From positions 1 to 42,145 of the forward strand of contig JABXGS010000108.1 in assembly GCA_016550425.1 (NCBI GenBank): a stretch of 42,145 nt of DNA, written 5' to 3'. The notes below the pieces were generated by a model. The model did not search any database. It saw nothing but the letters and a program-made list of their open reading frames with translations, and was not told where the DNA came from. Source of the DNA: an archaeon. GTDB lineage: Archaea; Asgardarchaeota; Hermodarchaeia; Hermodarchaeales; Hermodarchaeaceae. The position numbers and the translations under genes are program-made. Shown here in pieces: positions 24,159-32,730 of the stretch. Each line of letters opens with the position of its first letter. Position 1 is the first letter of the stretch.

Positions 24159-24491
24159 ATGTTCATTTATTTATTAGGAGATGTGCTGCGGATCTTTAGC
24201 GGTGATTTTGTACCGGGTGAAATGGCTGGTGAGAAAGCAACACAGCGAACCTGGTTTGCTGCCACTTTGCTCATGTTGGTTCCCATAATCATGCTCTTCC
24301 TGTCGTTGGTGCTACCCAATCCGGTGATTGGCTGGTTGAATATCATCTTTGCTATCATACTCTTACTGGTCAATCTCGCAGGGCTGCGGTCCTATCGTGG
24401 ATACTATGACAGATTTCTGATCATTGTGGGAGTTGTCTTCAATATTCTCATGGTGTGGTTTGGGTGGAATTGGTTAATAGGATTAATTTGA
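24159..24491 (+). CDS. Small four-TM membrane protein
   Basis: The 110-aa product from ATG 24159 begins inside a hydrophobic segment (FIYLLGDVLRIFSGDF) and has further segments at about 32-52, 56-75 and 84-108. I do not recognise a named family. The frame continues upstream without a stop for 16 codons, reading IEDVRIILAALWISL, which would complete the first membrane helix. A GGTGA ribosome-binding motif lies just before it, but the codon at the right place (24114) is ATA, not ATG. The real protein is therefore probably ~125 aa with an unusual or mis-sequenced start. The gene follows a terminator and likely has its own promoter. Confidence 0.75.
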   Translation: MFIYLLGDVLRIFSGDFVPGEMAGEKATQRTWFAATLLMLVPIIMLFLSLVLPNPVIGWLNIIFAIILLLVNLAGLRSYRGYYDRFLIIVGVVFNILMVWFGWNWLIGLI

Positions 24492-24759
24492 TATTCCAGC
24501 GAAATTGAATACAATCATTCTAGCTAGATGGTTGAACCTCGGAGAAACTAGCGTTTTCTTTTTGCTTGAATTATGTAATAGGGCAGGCTTTTGATTACAA
24601 GCACTAAGAGGACCGCTTCGAGGTATTTAAAGAACCCCTGTCGCAGTGTAATGTTTTGCGTTGCTCCAAATGAAAGAAGCTGCTAATCATGAGTCACCGA
24701 TTACGACATTACCATTTTTTAGGAAAATCCGATTGTGAACCTGAGTGTGCTGAAAGAAC

Positions 24760-26160
24760 CTACCTATCTGAAATTTTCCATTTTTGGGTTGCTGGGTTCC
24801 AGAGCTGATACGTATGAATTGAAGGAATCTGTGGAATATCACGTTTCAATCGGAGAACTGTGACATCTTGCAGGCCAGGCATATCGAGAAGGGTATGGGT
24901 GAGTTGATGTGTAAGACTGGATGCCCACGTGGGGACTCCAATAAAGAGAATCATTCCATCTTTGGTTGGGAGAAGGCGACTCGTAGCAAATTGGGTGCTG
25001 AATTGTTGAAGAAAGTCAAATGTCATTCGTTCGCATTTGATTGGGATGCAAACGATTTCGGTCAACAACATGGGGCTAAACGCTAAATAGGGGAAGAGTA
25101 TCTGTGCTTTCCGAAGACGATTTTCATGAGCCCAAACTGTTTTTTCAGCCAATGGAAATCCATAACCTTCTAGCATGACTTTCCGTTCCTTTCTTTTAAG
25201 AAATCCCTGACAGATACTGAGAAGGAGGAGCCAATCCGCTTGGTTGAATTCAAACCTCTTGGTTTGATAGATAAAACCTCTCGGGGGGGTGAATTGTGGA
25301 CCATGCTCTTCAAGGAATCTCCGTGTACCTTCCGTCCGTAAATCCGATATAATTTGCCAAGATTTCGAAACATAGTCATAACTGTCAAGGTTCACATTTG
25401 TGTAAAACCCAAGGATTGTGTAGTCCTCATATTCCTCAAAGAATGACTCTGTGAATTCCTTGATAAGCACATCCAACGATTTTCTTGCGTTCACTTGGTT
25501 TGGGCAATAGAGGGAGAGGAAACCGTCTTGTTGGTTAATATCAAAGGATACTCCTTGGATAAACGGAAGTGCTCCTGATGAAGTAGATTCCTGAAATATG
25601 CGATCCTTGAGCTCCTGCGAAGCTTGAAGTGAATGTGTTCGAAACCTCAGCCCAATATGGGTGAAACCGAGTTGATGGGGATCAAACATTTCAGCAATCC
25701 GTATTCCGAATTGGGAGAATAGCACAGTTTTCTGTTTGTTCACCGTCCGTGGGCTTACTCCAAGTTTCTCTGCTAGCTTCACAGTTCCTATTTCTGGTTC
25801 CTGAAAAAGCATTGAAATTAAGTCTATTTGATTAGAGCTGAATAAAGGAGGCTGCTCAACTTGTAGTCCTGCTATAAGGAGTTCTATAACTCTTTGAGCC
25901 TCTCCTAATTGATAACTAGCAAGGAGTTCTAAACGGGCATCTATTTCCGCAGCAACTTCAAGAGAGATGGGAATAGACTCAGCATCAAATTCGCTTGGTT
26001 TAAGTGGTTTGAAATCTGGCAAAGGTAGTTTTCGAACACGAAATTGGTAAATAATCAATTGGTTTAGGAGATTTACCAGATTTTCTTTAGCCGGTTTATC
26101 GTGAATTGCCTCAATAATCTGTTGACACCATTCTAGGAGAGCTTTCTTGTAGTCATCCAT
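24760..26160 (-). CDS. Large regulator with two HTH modules (paralogue of 26842-28242)
   Basis: The 466-aa protein has a helical N-terminus, an HTH at about residues 108-150 (LISMLFQEPEIGTVKLAEKLGVSPRTVNKQ), an alpha/beta domain, a second HTH-like region around 310-360, and a second alpha/beta domain. The order looks like two Lrp/AsnC-like units in one chain. It ends in YQLWNPATQKWKI, matching YNRWNEKRQYWEF of the paralogue. No known family name is assigned. A TATA-like CTTATATTAAAA on the minus strand lies 26-37 bases before the ATG, predicting a nearly leaderless mRNA. Confidence 0.8.
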   Translation of the reverse strand: MDDYKKALLEWCQQIIEAIHDKPAKENLVNLLNQLIIYQFRVRKLPLPDFKPLKPSEFDAESIPISLEVAAEIDARLELLASYQLGEAQRVIELLIAGLQVEQPPLFSSNQIDLISMLFQEPEIGTVKLAEKLGVSPRTVNKQKTVLFSQFGIRIAEMFDPHQLGFTHIGLRFRTHSLQASQELKDRIFQESTSSGALPFIQGVSFDINQQDGFLSLYCPNQVNARKSLDVLIKEFTESFFEEYEDYTILGFYTNVNLDSYDYVSKSWQIISDLRTEGTRRFLEEHGPQFTPPRGFIYQTKRFEFNQADWLLLLSICQGFLKRKERKVMLEGYGFPLAEKTVWAHENRLRKAQILFPYLAFSPMLLTEIVCIPIKCERMTFDFLQQFSTQFATSRLLPTKDGMILFIGVPTWASSLTHQLTHTLLDMPGLQDVTVLRLKRDIPQIPSIHTYQLWNPATQKWKISDR

Positions 26161-26507
26161 TCCAGTTCGCCACTCATTTTCTTCGTTTTAATATAAGTGT
26201 GGGGATTCAAAAGAAAAAATGGTTCAAATCGGATGCCCCGGTCACATCTTTCGCTAAAGGCTTCTTTTTTTCAACTACTAAACCGATAAGAATTCGCTTC
26301 AAATCGAAAAAAACCCGATTAGTAGCGCCTCACAATCGTTTCTAGCCTGCTTCATTGGGGATTTCTAAAATAAGGTACGTTGGTTGCCCTTTTCTCCGTC
26401 TTATAAGCATCGGGTATGAGGTCAGTAATGGAGAAAGATTCTATATTGGTCTGTTATCCCTCCTCTTTCTCCAGCTAGCCTAATGCATGATGAGACTGTG
26501 ATACTGG
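26161..26507. promoter_or_regulatory. Divergent intergenic region between a double-HTH regulator and a small ORF
   Basis: The minus-strand TATA-like box is at 26186-26197. CTACTAA (26275-26281) and TTAGTAG (26329-26335) form a 7-bp inverted repeat. TTCAAATCG occurs twice, about 75 bases apart (near 26223 and 26299). These repeats are candidate operator sites for one of the two neighbouring regulators. Nothing coding is seen here. Confidence 0.35.
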
Positions 26508-26780
26508 ATGACGAACGACACTCCCGCCCATGAACCTCAAAGAACCGAACCTACTTTATCCTTCACCGAAGAAGGACTCCAGGTATCCGAGAGTAAAGTT
26601 CGTCACTTCTGCGTAGATCGTTTCTCTGAACGTGAAATTTCACGACATCTCGCCGCAGTGTGCAATCTCCTCGTTCTCGCATTAGCACGGGATTTTGGTG
26701 TTACCAATCCAGATTCCATAACCATCGTGCCATCTGAGCCAACACGGGGGGTTGAGCTTAGAATAATTGGCCGCGATTAG
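26508..26780 (+). CDS. Small protein of unknown function between two paralogous regulators (90 aa)
   Basis: Family unknown. The sequence is protein-like: a disordered N-terminus, an amphipathic helix with HLAAVCNLLVLALARDFG at about 47-64, and a C-terminal beta-like stretch. It is divergent from one double-HTH regulator and converges on the other, with a strong hairpin between the stops. No good ribosome-binding site precedes the ATG, which lowers confidence. It has no signal peptide. Its placement makes it a possible partner or target of the regulators, but that is only inferred from position. Confidence 0.6.
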   Translation: MTNDTPAHEPQRTEPTLSFTEEGLQVSESKVRHFCVDRFSEREISRHLAAVCNLLVLALARDFGVTNPDSITIVPSEPTRGVELRIIGRD

Positions 26781-26785
26781 GCACC

Positions 26786-26839
26786 ACACCCAGATATGCA
26801 CCAGGGCATTCACCTCCAACGAATGCCCCATCTGGGTGT
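26786..26839. terminator. Bidirectional hairpin between convergent genes
   Basis: ACACCCAGAT (26786-26795) pairs with ATCTGGGTGT (26830-26839), and inside it GGGCATTC (26804-26811) pairs with GAATGCCC (26821-26828). That is 18 perfect base pairs with one asymmetric internal loop. It starts two bases from the stop of the minus-strand regulator and five from the stop of the plus-strand small gene, so it could terminate both. Confidence 0.6.
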
Positions 26840-26841
26840 CA

Positions 26842-28242
26842 TTAAATTTCTGTTTCTCGAAACTCCCAATACTGGCGCTTTTCATTCCAACGATTATATA
26901 CTGGATCACGAAGTCCACTTCCATAATTTCTCTCTTGGTAGACTACCATTAATTCTTGGATGTCAAAGACTGAAGGAAGGTCATGAATGAACTTGGTGAA
27001 AAATTCTCGCCATCCAGTAGGTCGTTTGACAAAAATCGTTATGCCTTGTTGTGTTATATAGGTGAAAGAGAGTGGAAAATAGGAAGCCAGTAATTGCAGC
27101 TCTTTCTGAGTTTTTGAATTACAGATTATGCTTAGTGCGATGAATTCTTCAATTCCTGCGCCACTAAAATATAGATGAGGAAATATGACCTCTTCCTCGC
27201 GTAACCGAGCTAGTCGTTGAGAAATTGCATTATGAGATAAGTTATAATGATATTGGGAAAGATAAGATTGGATATCTGCAATGGTGTTTTTCACATTGAT
27301 TTTTGCTCGTGTGAGAAGCAAGTCAATGTGGTCGAAATAGGCCGCTTCTCTTAGATCCGCATAGGAACAGTATGTTAGTGCCACGCTTTTTGTTTGGTTC
27401 GAAGCTTGAAATTCATACAGATTCTCAAATTCAAAAGGTATCAGCCATTGGCCTGTATTGGAGTCGTAGTTATCAAATCGGATATTCCAATATTGTTCCA
27501 AACCTTTGTGCAAGTGGGTTCTCTCGAAATATTGCTGTTCTAACCGTCGTACACGGCGTTCGAAAAGGCGATGAGCCCGTTGTTGGGAAGGTATAGCAAA
27601 CCCAAGTATACCATTCCGGAAAGTCACATCAAAAACTAAGGTTGTATGGAATAAAGGGGTTGATTTATGGACCCAAGATTCAAGAGCTTTTGATTCGTTA
27701 AATGATTTTGTACGAAAGAATAAGGAGAAAAGAGTGAACTTGAGCTTTCCGCGGTTTGCGACATAGGTCCGACGAAGTGCAAAGTGCTCTTCCATTTCGC
27801 GGAGTGACTTTGTAATGAAATTCCGCGAGTTACCTAACCGTCTGCTTAATTGGGACACGTTCATCATTGGGTCTTTCACAAGTTCTTGTAGAATTGACAC
27901 TTGGCTTGTTGTAAGGGTACGAGAAGAAGTTATTTCAAATCCATATTCAAGCATTTCATGAATGCGAAAAGCTGATTCTATTTGATACTCATCGATAATC
28001 CGGATTCGATCTCGTAGACCCTCTGCTAACTCTTTCGAAGGTGCGAAATCCCACATACCCAGTTTGTGGTGCGTGATAAAATCCTTTTCTTCACGGGTCA
28101 GTTCGTGTCCTTCGACCCGTTTGATATACAGTACGATGTCGAATAATCGCTGCTTAATTCTAGCTTGCTCATCAACGGGACGTGTTCTAGCGACAATCTG
28201 ATTAACGAGTTGAATCAATGGATGGTCAATCACTCCCGCCAT
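26842..28242 (-). CDS. Large regulator with two HTH modules (paralogue of 24760-26160)
   Basis: The ~466-aa protein (from ATG 28242) is the same length and layout as its paralogue. HTH1 is LTTSQVSILQELV through RRLGNSRNFITKSLREME (about 110-150), followed by an alpha/beta domain. HTH2 reads TIADIQSYLSQYHYNLSHN through SQRLARLREEEVIFPHLYF (about 315-365), followed by a second alpha/beta domain and the shared WN-x5-W tail. HTH2 is a clearer Lrp-like winged helix here than in the paralogue. ATG 28242 aligns with the paralogue's N-terminus and has GGTG upstream; ATG 28263 is an alternative. The signal sensed is unknown. Confidence 0.8.
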   Translation of the reverse strand: MAGVIDHPLIQLVNQIVARTRPVDEQARIKQRLFDIVLYIKRVEGHELTREEKDFITHHKLGMWDFAPSKELAEGLRDRIRIIDEYQIESAFRIHEMLEYGFEITSSRTLTTSQVSILQELVKDPMMNVSQLSRRLGNSRNFITKSLREMEEHFALRRTYVANRGKLKFTLFSLFFRTKSFNESKALESWVHKSTPLFHTTLVFDVTFRNGILGFAIPSQQRAHRLFERRVRRLEQQYFERTHLHKGLEQYWNIRFDNYDSNTGQWLIPFEFENLYEFQASNQTKSVALTYCSYADLREAAYFDHIDLLLTRAKINVKNTIADIQSYLSQYHYNLSHNAISQRLARLREEEVIFPHLYFSGAGIEEFIALSIICNSKTQKELQLLASYFPLSFTYITQQGITIFVKRPTGWREFFTKFIHDLPSVFDIQELMVVYQERNYGSGLRDPVYNRWNEKRQYWEFRETEI

Positions 28243-28263
28243 GAAGATAACACCGATTTTCAT

Positions 28264-29152
28264 AGCCCAAAAACGTTACTTATGGCGAAAAACTTCAAGA
28301 CATTATTGTCCAAAAGCCAAAATCCCCTCTCACTTTTTTCAGACCGACGAAATTATAATATCGAGATCACAACTAAAAACCATTTAAAATCTCCAATAAC
28401 TGTTGAAAGGGCTCCGTAGGCTAATCAAACCCCTATTAATGACGTTTACGCTTTTTCTCTCCACCTAAACCCGATTTTAACCACCTTTTATCCCATTCTT
28501 GGCTGAAAACACCTGCAACCCCCCAAATGGTGATATAATGACAAACCATCCGCCAGATACCGGTCAAGACCCCTATCCTTGGTAACCTTCAAATGCGAAT
28601 TTATCAGACATCTGTAAACTTGCATGAAATCCGAACTCATTTCATGGAGTGCCTGTGAATTCAACCACAGCTTTGCTTAGTACGAATCCCCATTAGGATC
28701 TCGGAAACATGCACGGTAAGACAGTCAGAAAGCCACAAATCCAACTACCAAACCACCGAAGACCAAACGACCACCAGTCGATTAAGATTATAGACTAATG
28801 ACACAACTCCCACATGTATTCATTAAATGAAAGGAGAAAGAAGAACTCTCGTTTAGCAAATAAGGCACCAAGAATAGGCTAATGCACAAAGGCCAAAATC
28901 AAACCTGCAATCACAAATCCAATATATTCAACACGAAACCAAGCATACACGGTTGCAGCTAGTCAAGTAGAGGCTAGTCCACTTGTTGCAGGCAAAACAA
29001 ACACTAGATAACCTGTAAGATTTGCCGTGTTAGTTATATAAAGAACTTCGATGTTGCCGTGACTTATTCTTCTTAAAAGTGTAGTATTCAGATACCTGTT
29101 GTCCAGTAAACCAGACGCAACTATCCACGGTGAGTTCCAATCTTAGGAACAA
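28264..29152. other. Gene-poor 890-base stretch, possible decayed gene on the minus strand
   Basis: No intact gene is present. The plus strand is A/C-rich. On the minus strand one frame from about 29144 down to 28693 reads like a membrane protein, interrupted by several in-frame stops and with no proper start. It includes NTANLTGYLVFVLPATSGLA, then stop, then VYAWFRVEYIGFVIAGLILA. T-rich DNA can mimic hydrophobic protein, so this remains tentative. The rest contains only AT-rich promoter-like bases near 28330-28400. Confidence 0.35.
28693..29144 (-). pseudogene. Possible remnant of a membrane-protein gene
   Basis: In a single minus-strand frame about 150 codons carry only three internal stops (one TGA, two TAG) between the bounding TAA codons. 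The text between them has alternating charged loops and hydrophobic stretches, such as LDNRYLNTTLLRRISHGNIE followed by two membrane-like helices. No start codon precedes it. I cannot name a parent family, and chance from a T-rich strand is a real alternative. Confidence 0.25.
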
Positions 29153-29329
29153 TTACTCAAGGACAATAGCGTCTTCGGGGCAGTTTTCAACACAGGACTC
29201 GCATTCAACGCAGGCGTCGGGATCGGTGACCTTGGATTTATTAGCTTCGAGGGTGAAGCATTCGCTTGGGCACACATCGACGCAGGTGCCACAACCAGTG
29301 CATTTCGCTTCGTCTACTTTTGGCGGCAT
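29153..29329 (-). CDS. Small 2[4Fe-4S] ferredoxin (58 aa)
   Basis: This short gene encodes an 8-iron bacterial-type ferredoxin, a soluble low-potential electron carrier. The two cluster motifs are C10-x2-C13-x2-C16-x3-C20-P and C40-x2-C43-x2-C46-x3-C50-P, related by the usual pseudo-twofold repeat. The ATG has GGATGG about nine bases upstream, and an AT-rich TTAAAAAA stretch near 29400 may be its promoter. It is divergent from ridA and lies near a flavin-dependent oxidoreductase gene, for which it could serve electron transfer. The assignment is firm because all eight cysteines and both prolines are present. Confidence 0.95.
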   Translation of the reverse strand: MPPKVDEAKCTGCGTCVDVCPSECFTLEANKSKVTDPDACVECESCVENCPEDAIVLE

Positions 29330-29525
29330 GGTTCTTTTCCATCCGTTACGATTCTCTACTCCATTAGTGATAGGAAGAGATTAGTTCCACAGGTCGGTAT
29401 TTGTTTTTTAACTGTTACACTCGGTCAAGGTTTTTGAAAGGGAGCGGGTCGCCTAAATCACAAGCATAATAAGTACAAGCATTGATTCGTTTCCACTCGT
29501 ATGCTTCCTTTTTGGAGATGAAGAA

Positions 29526-29921
29526 ATGGCACCGAAGAAATCACGAGTTTTTACGAATAAAGCCCCAACACCTGTGGGGCCATATAGCCAGGCTATTCGG
29601 GCAGGGGATTTCCTTTTTGTTGCTGGGCAGGTCCCGGTGAATCCCGAAACTGGTGAGTTTGTCACCGAAGATATTTCGGCTCAGACTCGACAGTGTATGG
29701 AGAATATCAAAGCCATTCTGACCGAAGCAGGGGTCAGTATTTTCGATATCGTTCGCACAACGATTTATCTTACAAACATGGCGGATTTCGGTGAAGTAAA
29801 CGAAGCATATGGCAATTACTTCGATCTCGATCCTCCAGCACGAACCACGATTGGGGTGGCTGCATTACCCAAGGGTGTGGCAATTGAAATCGATGTCATC
29901 GCCTACGCTCCGCAGAAATAA
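29526..29921 (+). CDS. ridA: RidA family enamine/imine deaminase
   Basis: RidA (YjgF/UK114) proteins hydrolyse reactive enamines and imines, such as 2-aminoacrylate from PLP enzymes or flavin amine oxidases, releasing ammonia. The 131-aa length is standard. Visible family features are GPYSQAIRAGDFLFVAGQVP, the catalytic arginine R106 in DPPARTTIGVAALPKG, and EIDVIAYAP at the C-terminus. A GGAG motif precedes the ATG. The downstream flavin oxidoreductase gene is 59 bases away on the same strand, consistent with disposal of imine products, though that link is an inference. Confidence 0.96.
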   Translation: MAPKKSRVFTNKAPTPVGPYSQAIRAGDFLFVAGQVPVNPETGEFVTEDISAQTRQCMENIKAILTEAGVSIFDIVRTTIYLTNMADFGEVNEAYGNYFDLDPPARTTIGVAALPKGVAIEIDVIAYAPQK

Positions 29922-29980
29922 GCAGCTTCAAATGGTCTTTAGGTCTAGACTTAAATCACTACGAGACGGCATGCTATACC

Positions 29981-31072
29981 ATGTCGTCCCTTCATACCGA
30001 ACTCTGTGACTTATTGGGCATTTCAGTTCCGATTCTACAAGGAGGCATGGGTCCGTATAAAACGGAGGATCTAGCAATCGCTGTAGCGAATGCTGGGGCT
30101 CTCGGAGTGATTAGTAGCATTGGTATGGCTGCCACACTTTTGCCTGAAGCAGCTCCAGTTGATGCCAAACGCTTGTTTGGTGATGATCCCCCCATGGTTC
30201 TCTTACAGAAATCAATGGAGGCGGTAGCGAAGGGAACCAAAGCAACCAGAGGGATCTTTGGTGTAAACGTGCCTGTGGCTGCTGAATTTGTGCTTGCCTC
30301 GAAGATGTTTGTAGAGCAGGTCATTGAAGCCCGAAAATCGGATTCTGACATTGAACGACAACTCAGGGTACTCATTACATCTGCAGGCAATCCTGCTCCA
30401 TGGACAGAAGTTAAGAAACATGGGTTAATTTGGATTCATGTGGTTCCGTCAGTATATCATGCCAAGAAGGCTGAAAGGTCTGGGGCAGATGTCATTGTTG
30501 CATCGGGTCATGAAGGTGGTGCCCATGTTTCATGGGACCCTGTCCACTCAATGGTCCTCATCCCAGCGGTGGCTCGTGCGGTCAACTCACTGGTTGTCGG
30601 TGCAGGGGGCTTTAGTGATGGTGCATCCTTAGCAGCGGCTCTTTGTTTGGGTGCGGTTGGTGTCCAAATGGGTACTCGGTTTATCGCGACACAAGAAGCC
30701 GACTTTGAAGGCATTTGGAAGGATGCTATTGTTTCACATGAGGAACGACAAACCTTAGTGGGTCGAGGGCTTTTTGGTCCGATGCGTTTTCTCCGGAATC
30801 AACGAGCGGAAATGCTTGTAGAACAAACTCTTGGTGATGTTCCACGATTCTATCTTGGTGATCCTGTGGAATCAAACAAAGCGATTCTCAAATTGGAACA
30901 GGACGGATTTGTAGATTTACTGGATCGAAAAACAGACACCGCGTTAATGTTTGGAGGCGAAGTCACAGGACGGATTAAAGATCTCCCTACTGTTGCTTCG
31001 CTTATCGATGATATCGTCAATGAAGCAACTCAGGTTCTCCACGAACTCCCTGGTCGTATTCTTAAATGCTAG
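29981..31072 (+). CDS. Nitronate monooxygenase-like flavin oxidoreductase (NPD/FabK family)
   Basis: The 363-aa TIM-barrel flavoprotein belongs to the 2-nitropropane dioxygenase/FabK group. Motifs are PILQGGMG at the N-terminus, ANAGALGVIS, the VIVASGHEGGAHV loop, and GGFSDGASLAAALCLGAVGVQMGTRF for FMN phosphate binding. Members oxidise nitronates or reduce enoyl thioesters; the substrate here is not decided by sequence. The ATG at 29981 fits the family N-terminus. It probably forms a transcript with ridA and converges on the propeller gene with six bases between stops. Confidence 0.9.
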   Translation: MSSLHTELCDLLGISVPILQGGMGPYKTEDLAIAVANAGALGVISSIGMAATLLPEAAPVDAKRLFGDDPPMVLLQKSMEAVAKGTKATRGIFGVNVPVAAEFVLASKMFVEQVIEARKSDSDIERQLRVLITSAGNPAPWTEVKKHGLIWIHVVPSVYHAKKAERSGADVIVASGHEGGAHVSWDPVHSMVLIPAVARAVNSLVVGAGGFSDGASLAAALCLGAVGVQMGTRFIATQEADFEGIWKDAIVSHEERQTLVGRGLFGPMRFLRNQRAEMLVEQTLGDVPRFYLGDPVESNKAILKLEQDGFVDLLDRKTDTALMFGGEVTGRIKDLPTVASLIDDIVNEATQVLHELPGRILKC

Positions 31073-31078
31073 CTGATT

Positions 31079-32482
31079 TCACCGAAACTGCTCAGTTCGG
31101 TGATATCGTCTGTGAGCATCAGCTTTGTCCCTCGGTATGAAACGTTTGCAGATGGGACATTTAACATATCCTTTCGCAATCATCTCCAGTGACCGTCTTC
31201 GACGACGCGCTTCGCCAACGCGACCCATATAATCAGCTAGAGCAAAAAGAATCAGAGTGCCTGGAAGTAGCAATATGGCCGGCACTAGCACAGTTTGACC
31301 TGCACGAAACGTTCGGTCCGTCGTACTCGGTACAGAAAGCACAACTGTCTGTGGCGTATACGCCACAACAACTTCAGTGCCCATCCGATTGAAATCAAAA
31401 TTCGAAACAGTGACACTAACTGGATGTGTCCCGAGATTCCAAAGAATACTTGGAACCCAAAGTAAACCATATTTCAAGACCACAAGAACGGACTGACTAG
31501 TTTCACTGATGGTACCAACACCAAGAATTTCTTGTCCTGGACTGAAGGGGTCGATATCTCCAATACAAACTGAATTCATGCTTATTCGCGTGATTCGTGC
31601 GGACCAAATTGTAGTGGGTGTCCAAACTCCAGTTATCTCGCGATAAATGAAGATATCTTGATCTCGAATTAAGGCGATCTCATTTCCCGAAGGGTGAACC
31701 ATGAAATCTCCAACTGCGATTGATCGGATGGGATCAACCCATTGGATGAGACGTTCTTCGTCCCAGGACCCATTATTGTAACTCAGGTAGAAAACACCAG
31801 TGTCTACTCCACCTGCAAGTAGTTCCTGACCAACATGTGCATCGTCCACATCTCCTGCGGTTCCACATAGTAAGGGTGTTGATTCTACGTGAACTTGGCT
31901 TAGCTGCCAAGTCAAATTTGTTAAACGGCTGGCTACGAAAATGCGGCCGGTAGTTAAGGTTGTTGACCAGTTGAAGTATTGCCCCACGATGGCGATTTCG
32001 TGTTCATCAGTGGTACTAATGAGTTGTCCAGAAAACATAATATTGGTCGTCCAGACGGGGGCTTCATCGGGCAGGATTCCAATCCTTGAAGTCTCCCATT
32101 GAGTAACTCCACGGTACACCATGAACAGGGTCCCATTCTGACAGAGAACTGCCATTTCATCACCCTTCCGAGTGCTATCATAATCTCCAACGGTTAATGC
32201 GATAAATGGATTCGTTTCCCAGTTTAAATTCCGGTAAGAAGTATTTTGCCATGAAATGGATGTGAGTCCCCCAATCACATTTACTGTTTGTGGTGTGATA
32301 TATGCCATTTCTAGTCCCGGTTTTAAAATATCGAGTTCGCCCATTGCAATCTGAATGACATTATTCGTTTGATACGCATTTGTGAGGTATCGATCTCGAA
32401 GTCCAACCCAATTTGTAAAGAAAAGGGCTAAAATGAGAACTAGCCAGAGTGCATAGAGTTGGGATTTCTTAAATCGAACCAC
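31079..32482 (-). CDS. Membrane protein with extracellular beta-propeller-like domain and cytoplasmic C2H2 zinc finger
   Basis: The 467-aa protein has a membrane segment at 10-28, a ~360-residue beta-rich region, a second membrane segment at about 396-416, an RRRRR-rich stop-transfer stretch and a short cytoplasmic tail. The middle region has repeated blades such as IALTVGDYDSTRKGDEMAVL and IAVGDFMVHPSGNEIALI, the FG-GAP/VCBS propeller pattern (G-D-x-D...G-x-E-(I/L)), with N-x-S/T sequons. The tail holds C442-x2-C445-x11-H457-x3-H461, a C2H2-type zinc finger. The layout suggests a receptor that couples a surface ligand to an intracellular partner; function is inferred. No ribosome-binding site is obvious before the ATG. 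Confidence 0.85.
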   Translation of the reverse strand: MVRFKKSQLYALWLVLILALFFTNWVGLRDRYLTNAYQTNNVIQIAMGELDILKPGLEMAYITPQTVNVIGGLTSISWQNTSYRNLNWETNPFIALTVGDYDSTRKGDEMAVLCQNGTLFMVYRGVTQWETSRIGILPDEAPVWTTNIMFSGQLISTTDEHEIAIVGQYFNWSTTLTTGRIFVASRLTNLTWQLSQVHVESTPLLCGTAGDVDDAHVGQELLAGGVDTGVFYLSYNNGSWDEERLIQWVDPIRSIAVGDFMVHPSGNEIALIRDQDIFIYREITGVWTPTTIWSARITRISMNSVCIGDIDPFSPGQEILGVGTISETSQSVLVVLKYGLLWVPSILWNLGTHPVSVTVSNFDFNRMGTEVVVAYTPQTVVLSVPSTTDRTFRAGQTVLVPAILLLPGTLILFALADYMGRVGEARRRRRSLEMIAKGYVKCPICKRFIPRDKADAHRRYHRTEQFR

Positions 32483-32730
32483 AACAAGACACCCTCTACC
32501 AATAGGATATCTTTACAGACTTCAACCTTAAATACTCTCTATGTTGTTATCGTGGACAGAAATCAAGAAAATTACCGAACAAAAGCCATTACGGATTTTT
32601 AATCGTCTACTCTTTTTTTTTGGGTATTTAACTTTCTTTTAGATTAGAGTTGCATAGCCGATTCCTTTAATACGGGATTCCTAATTTTGGGTTCAACACC
32701 AATAAATTCGTGAAATGGGTATTGACGTTT

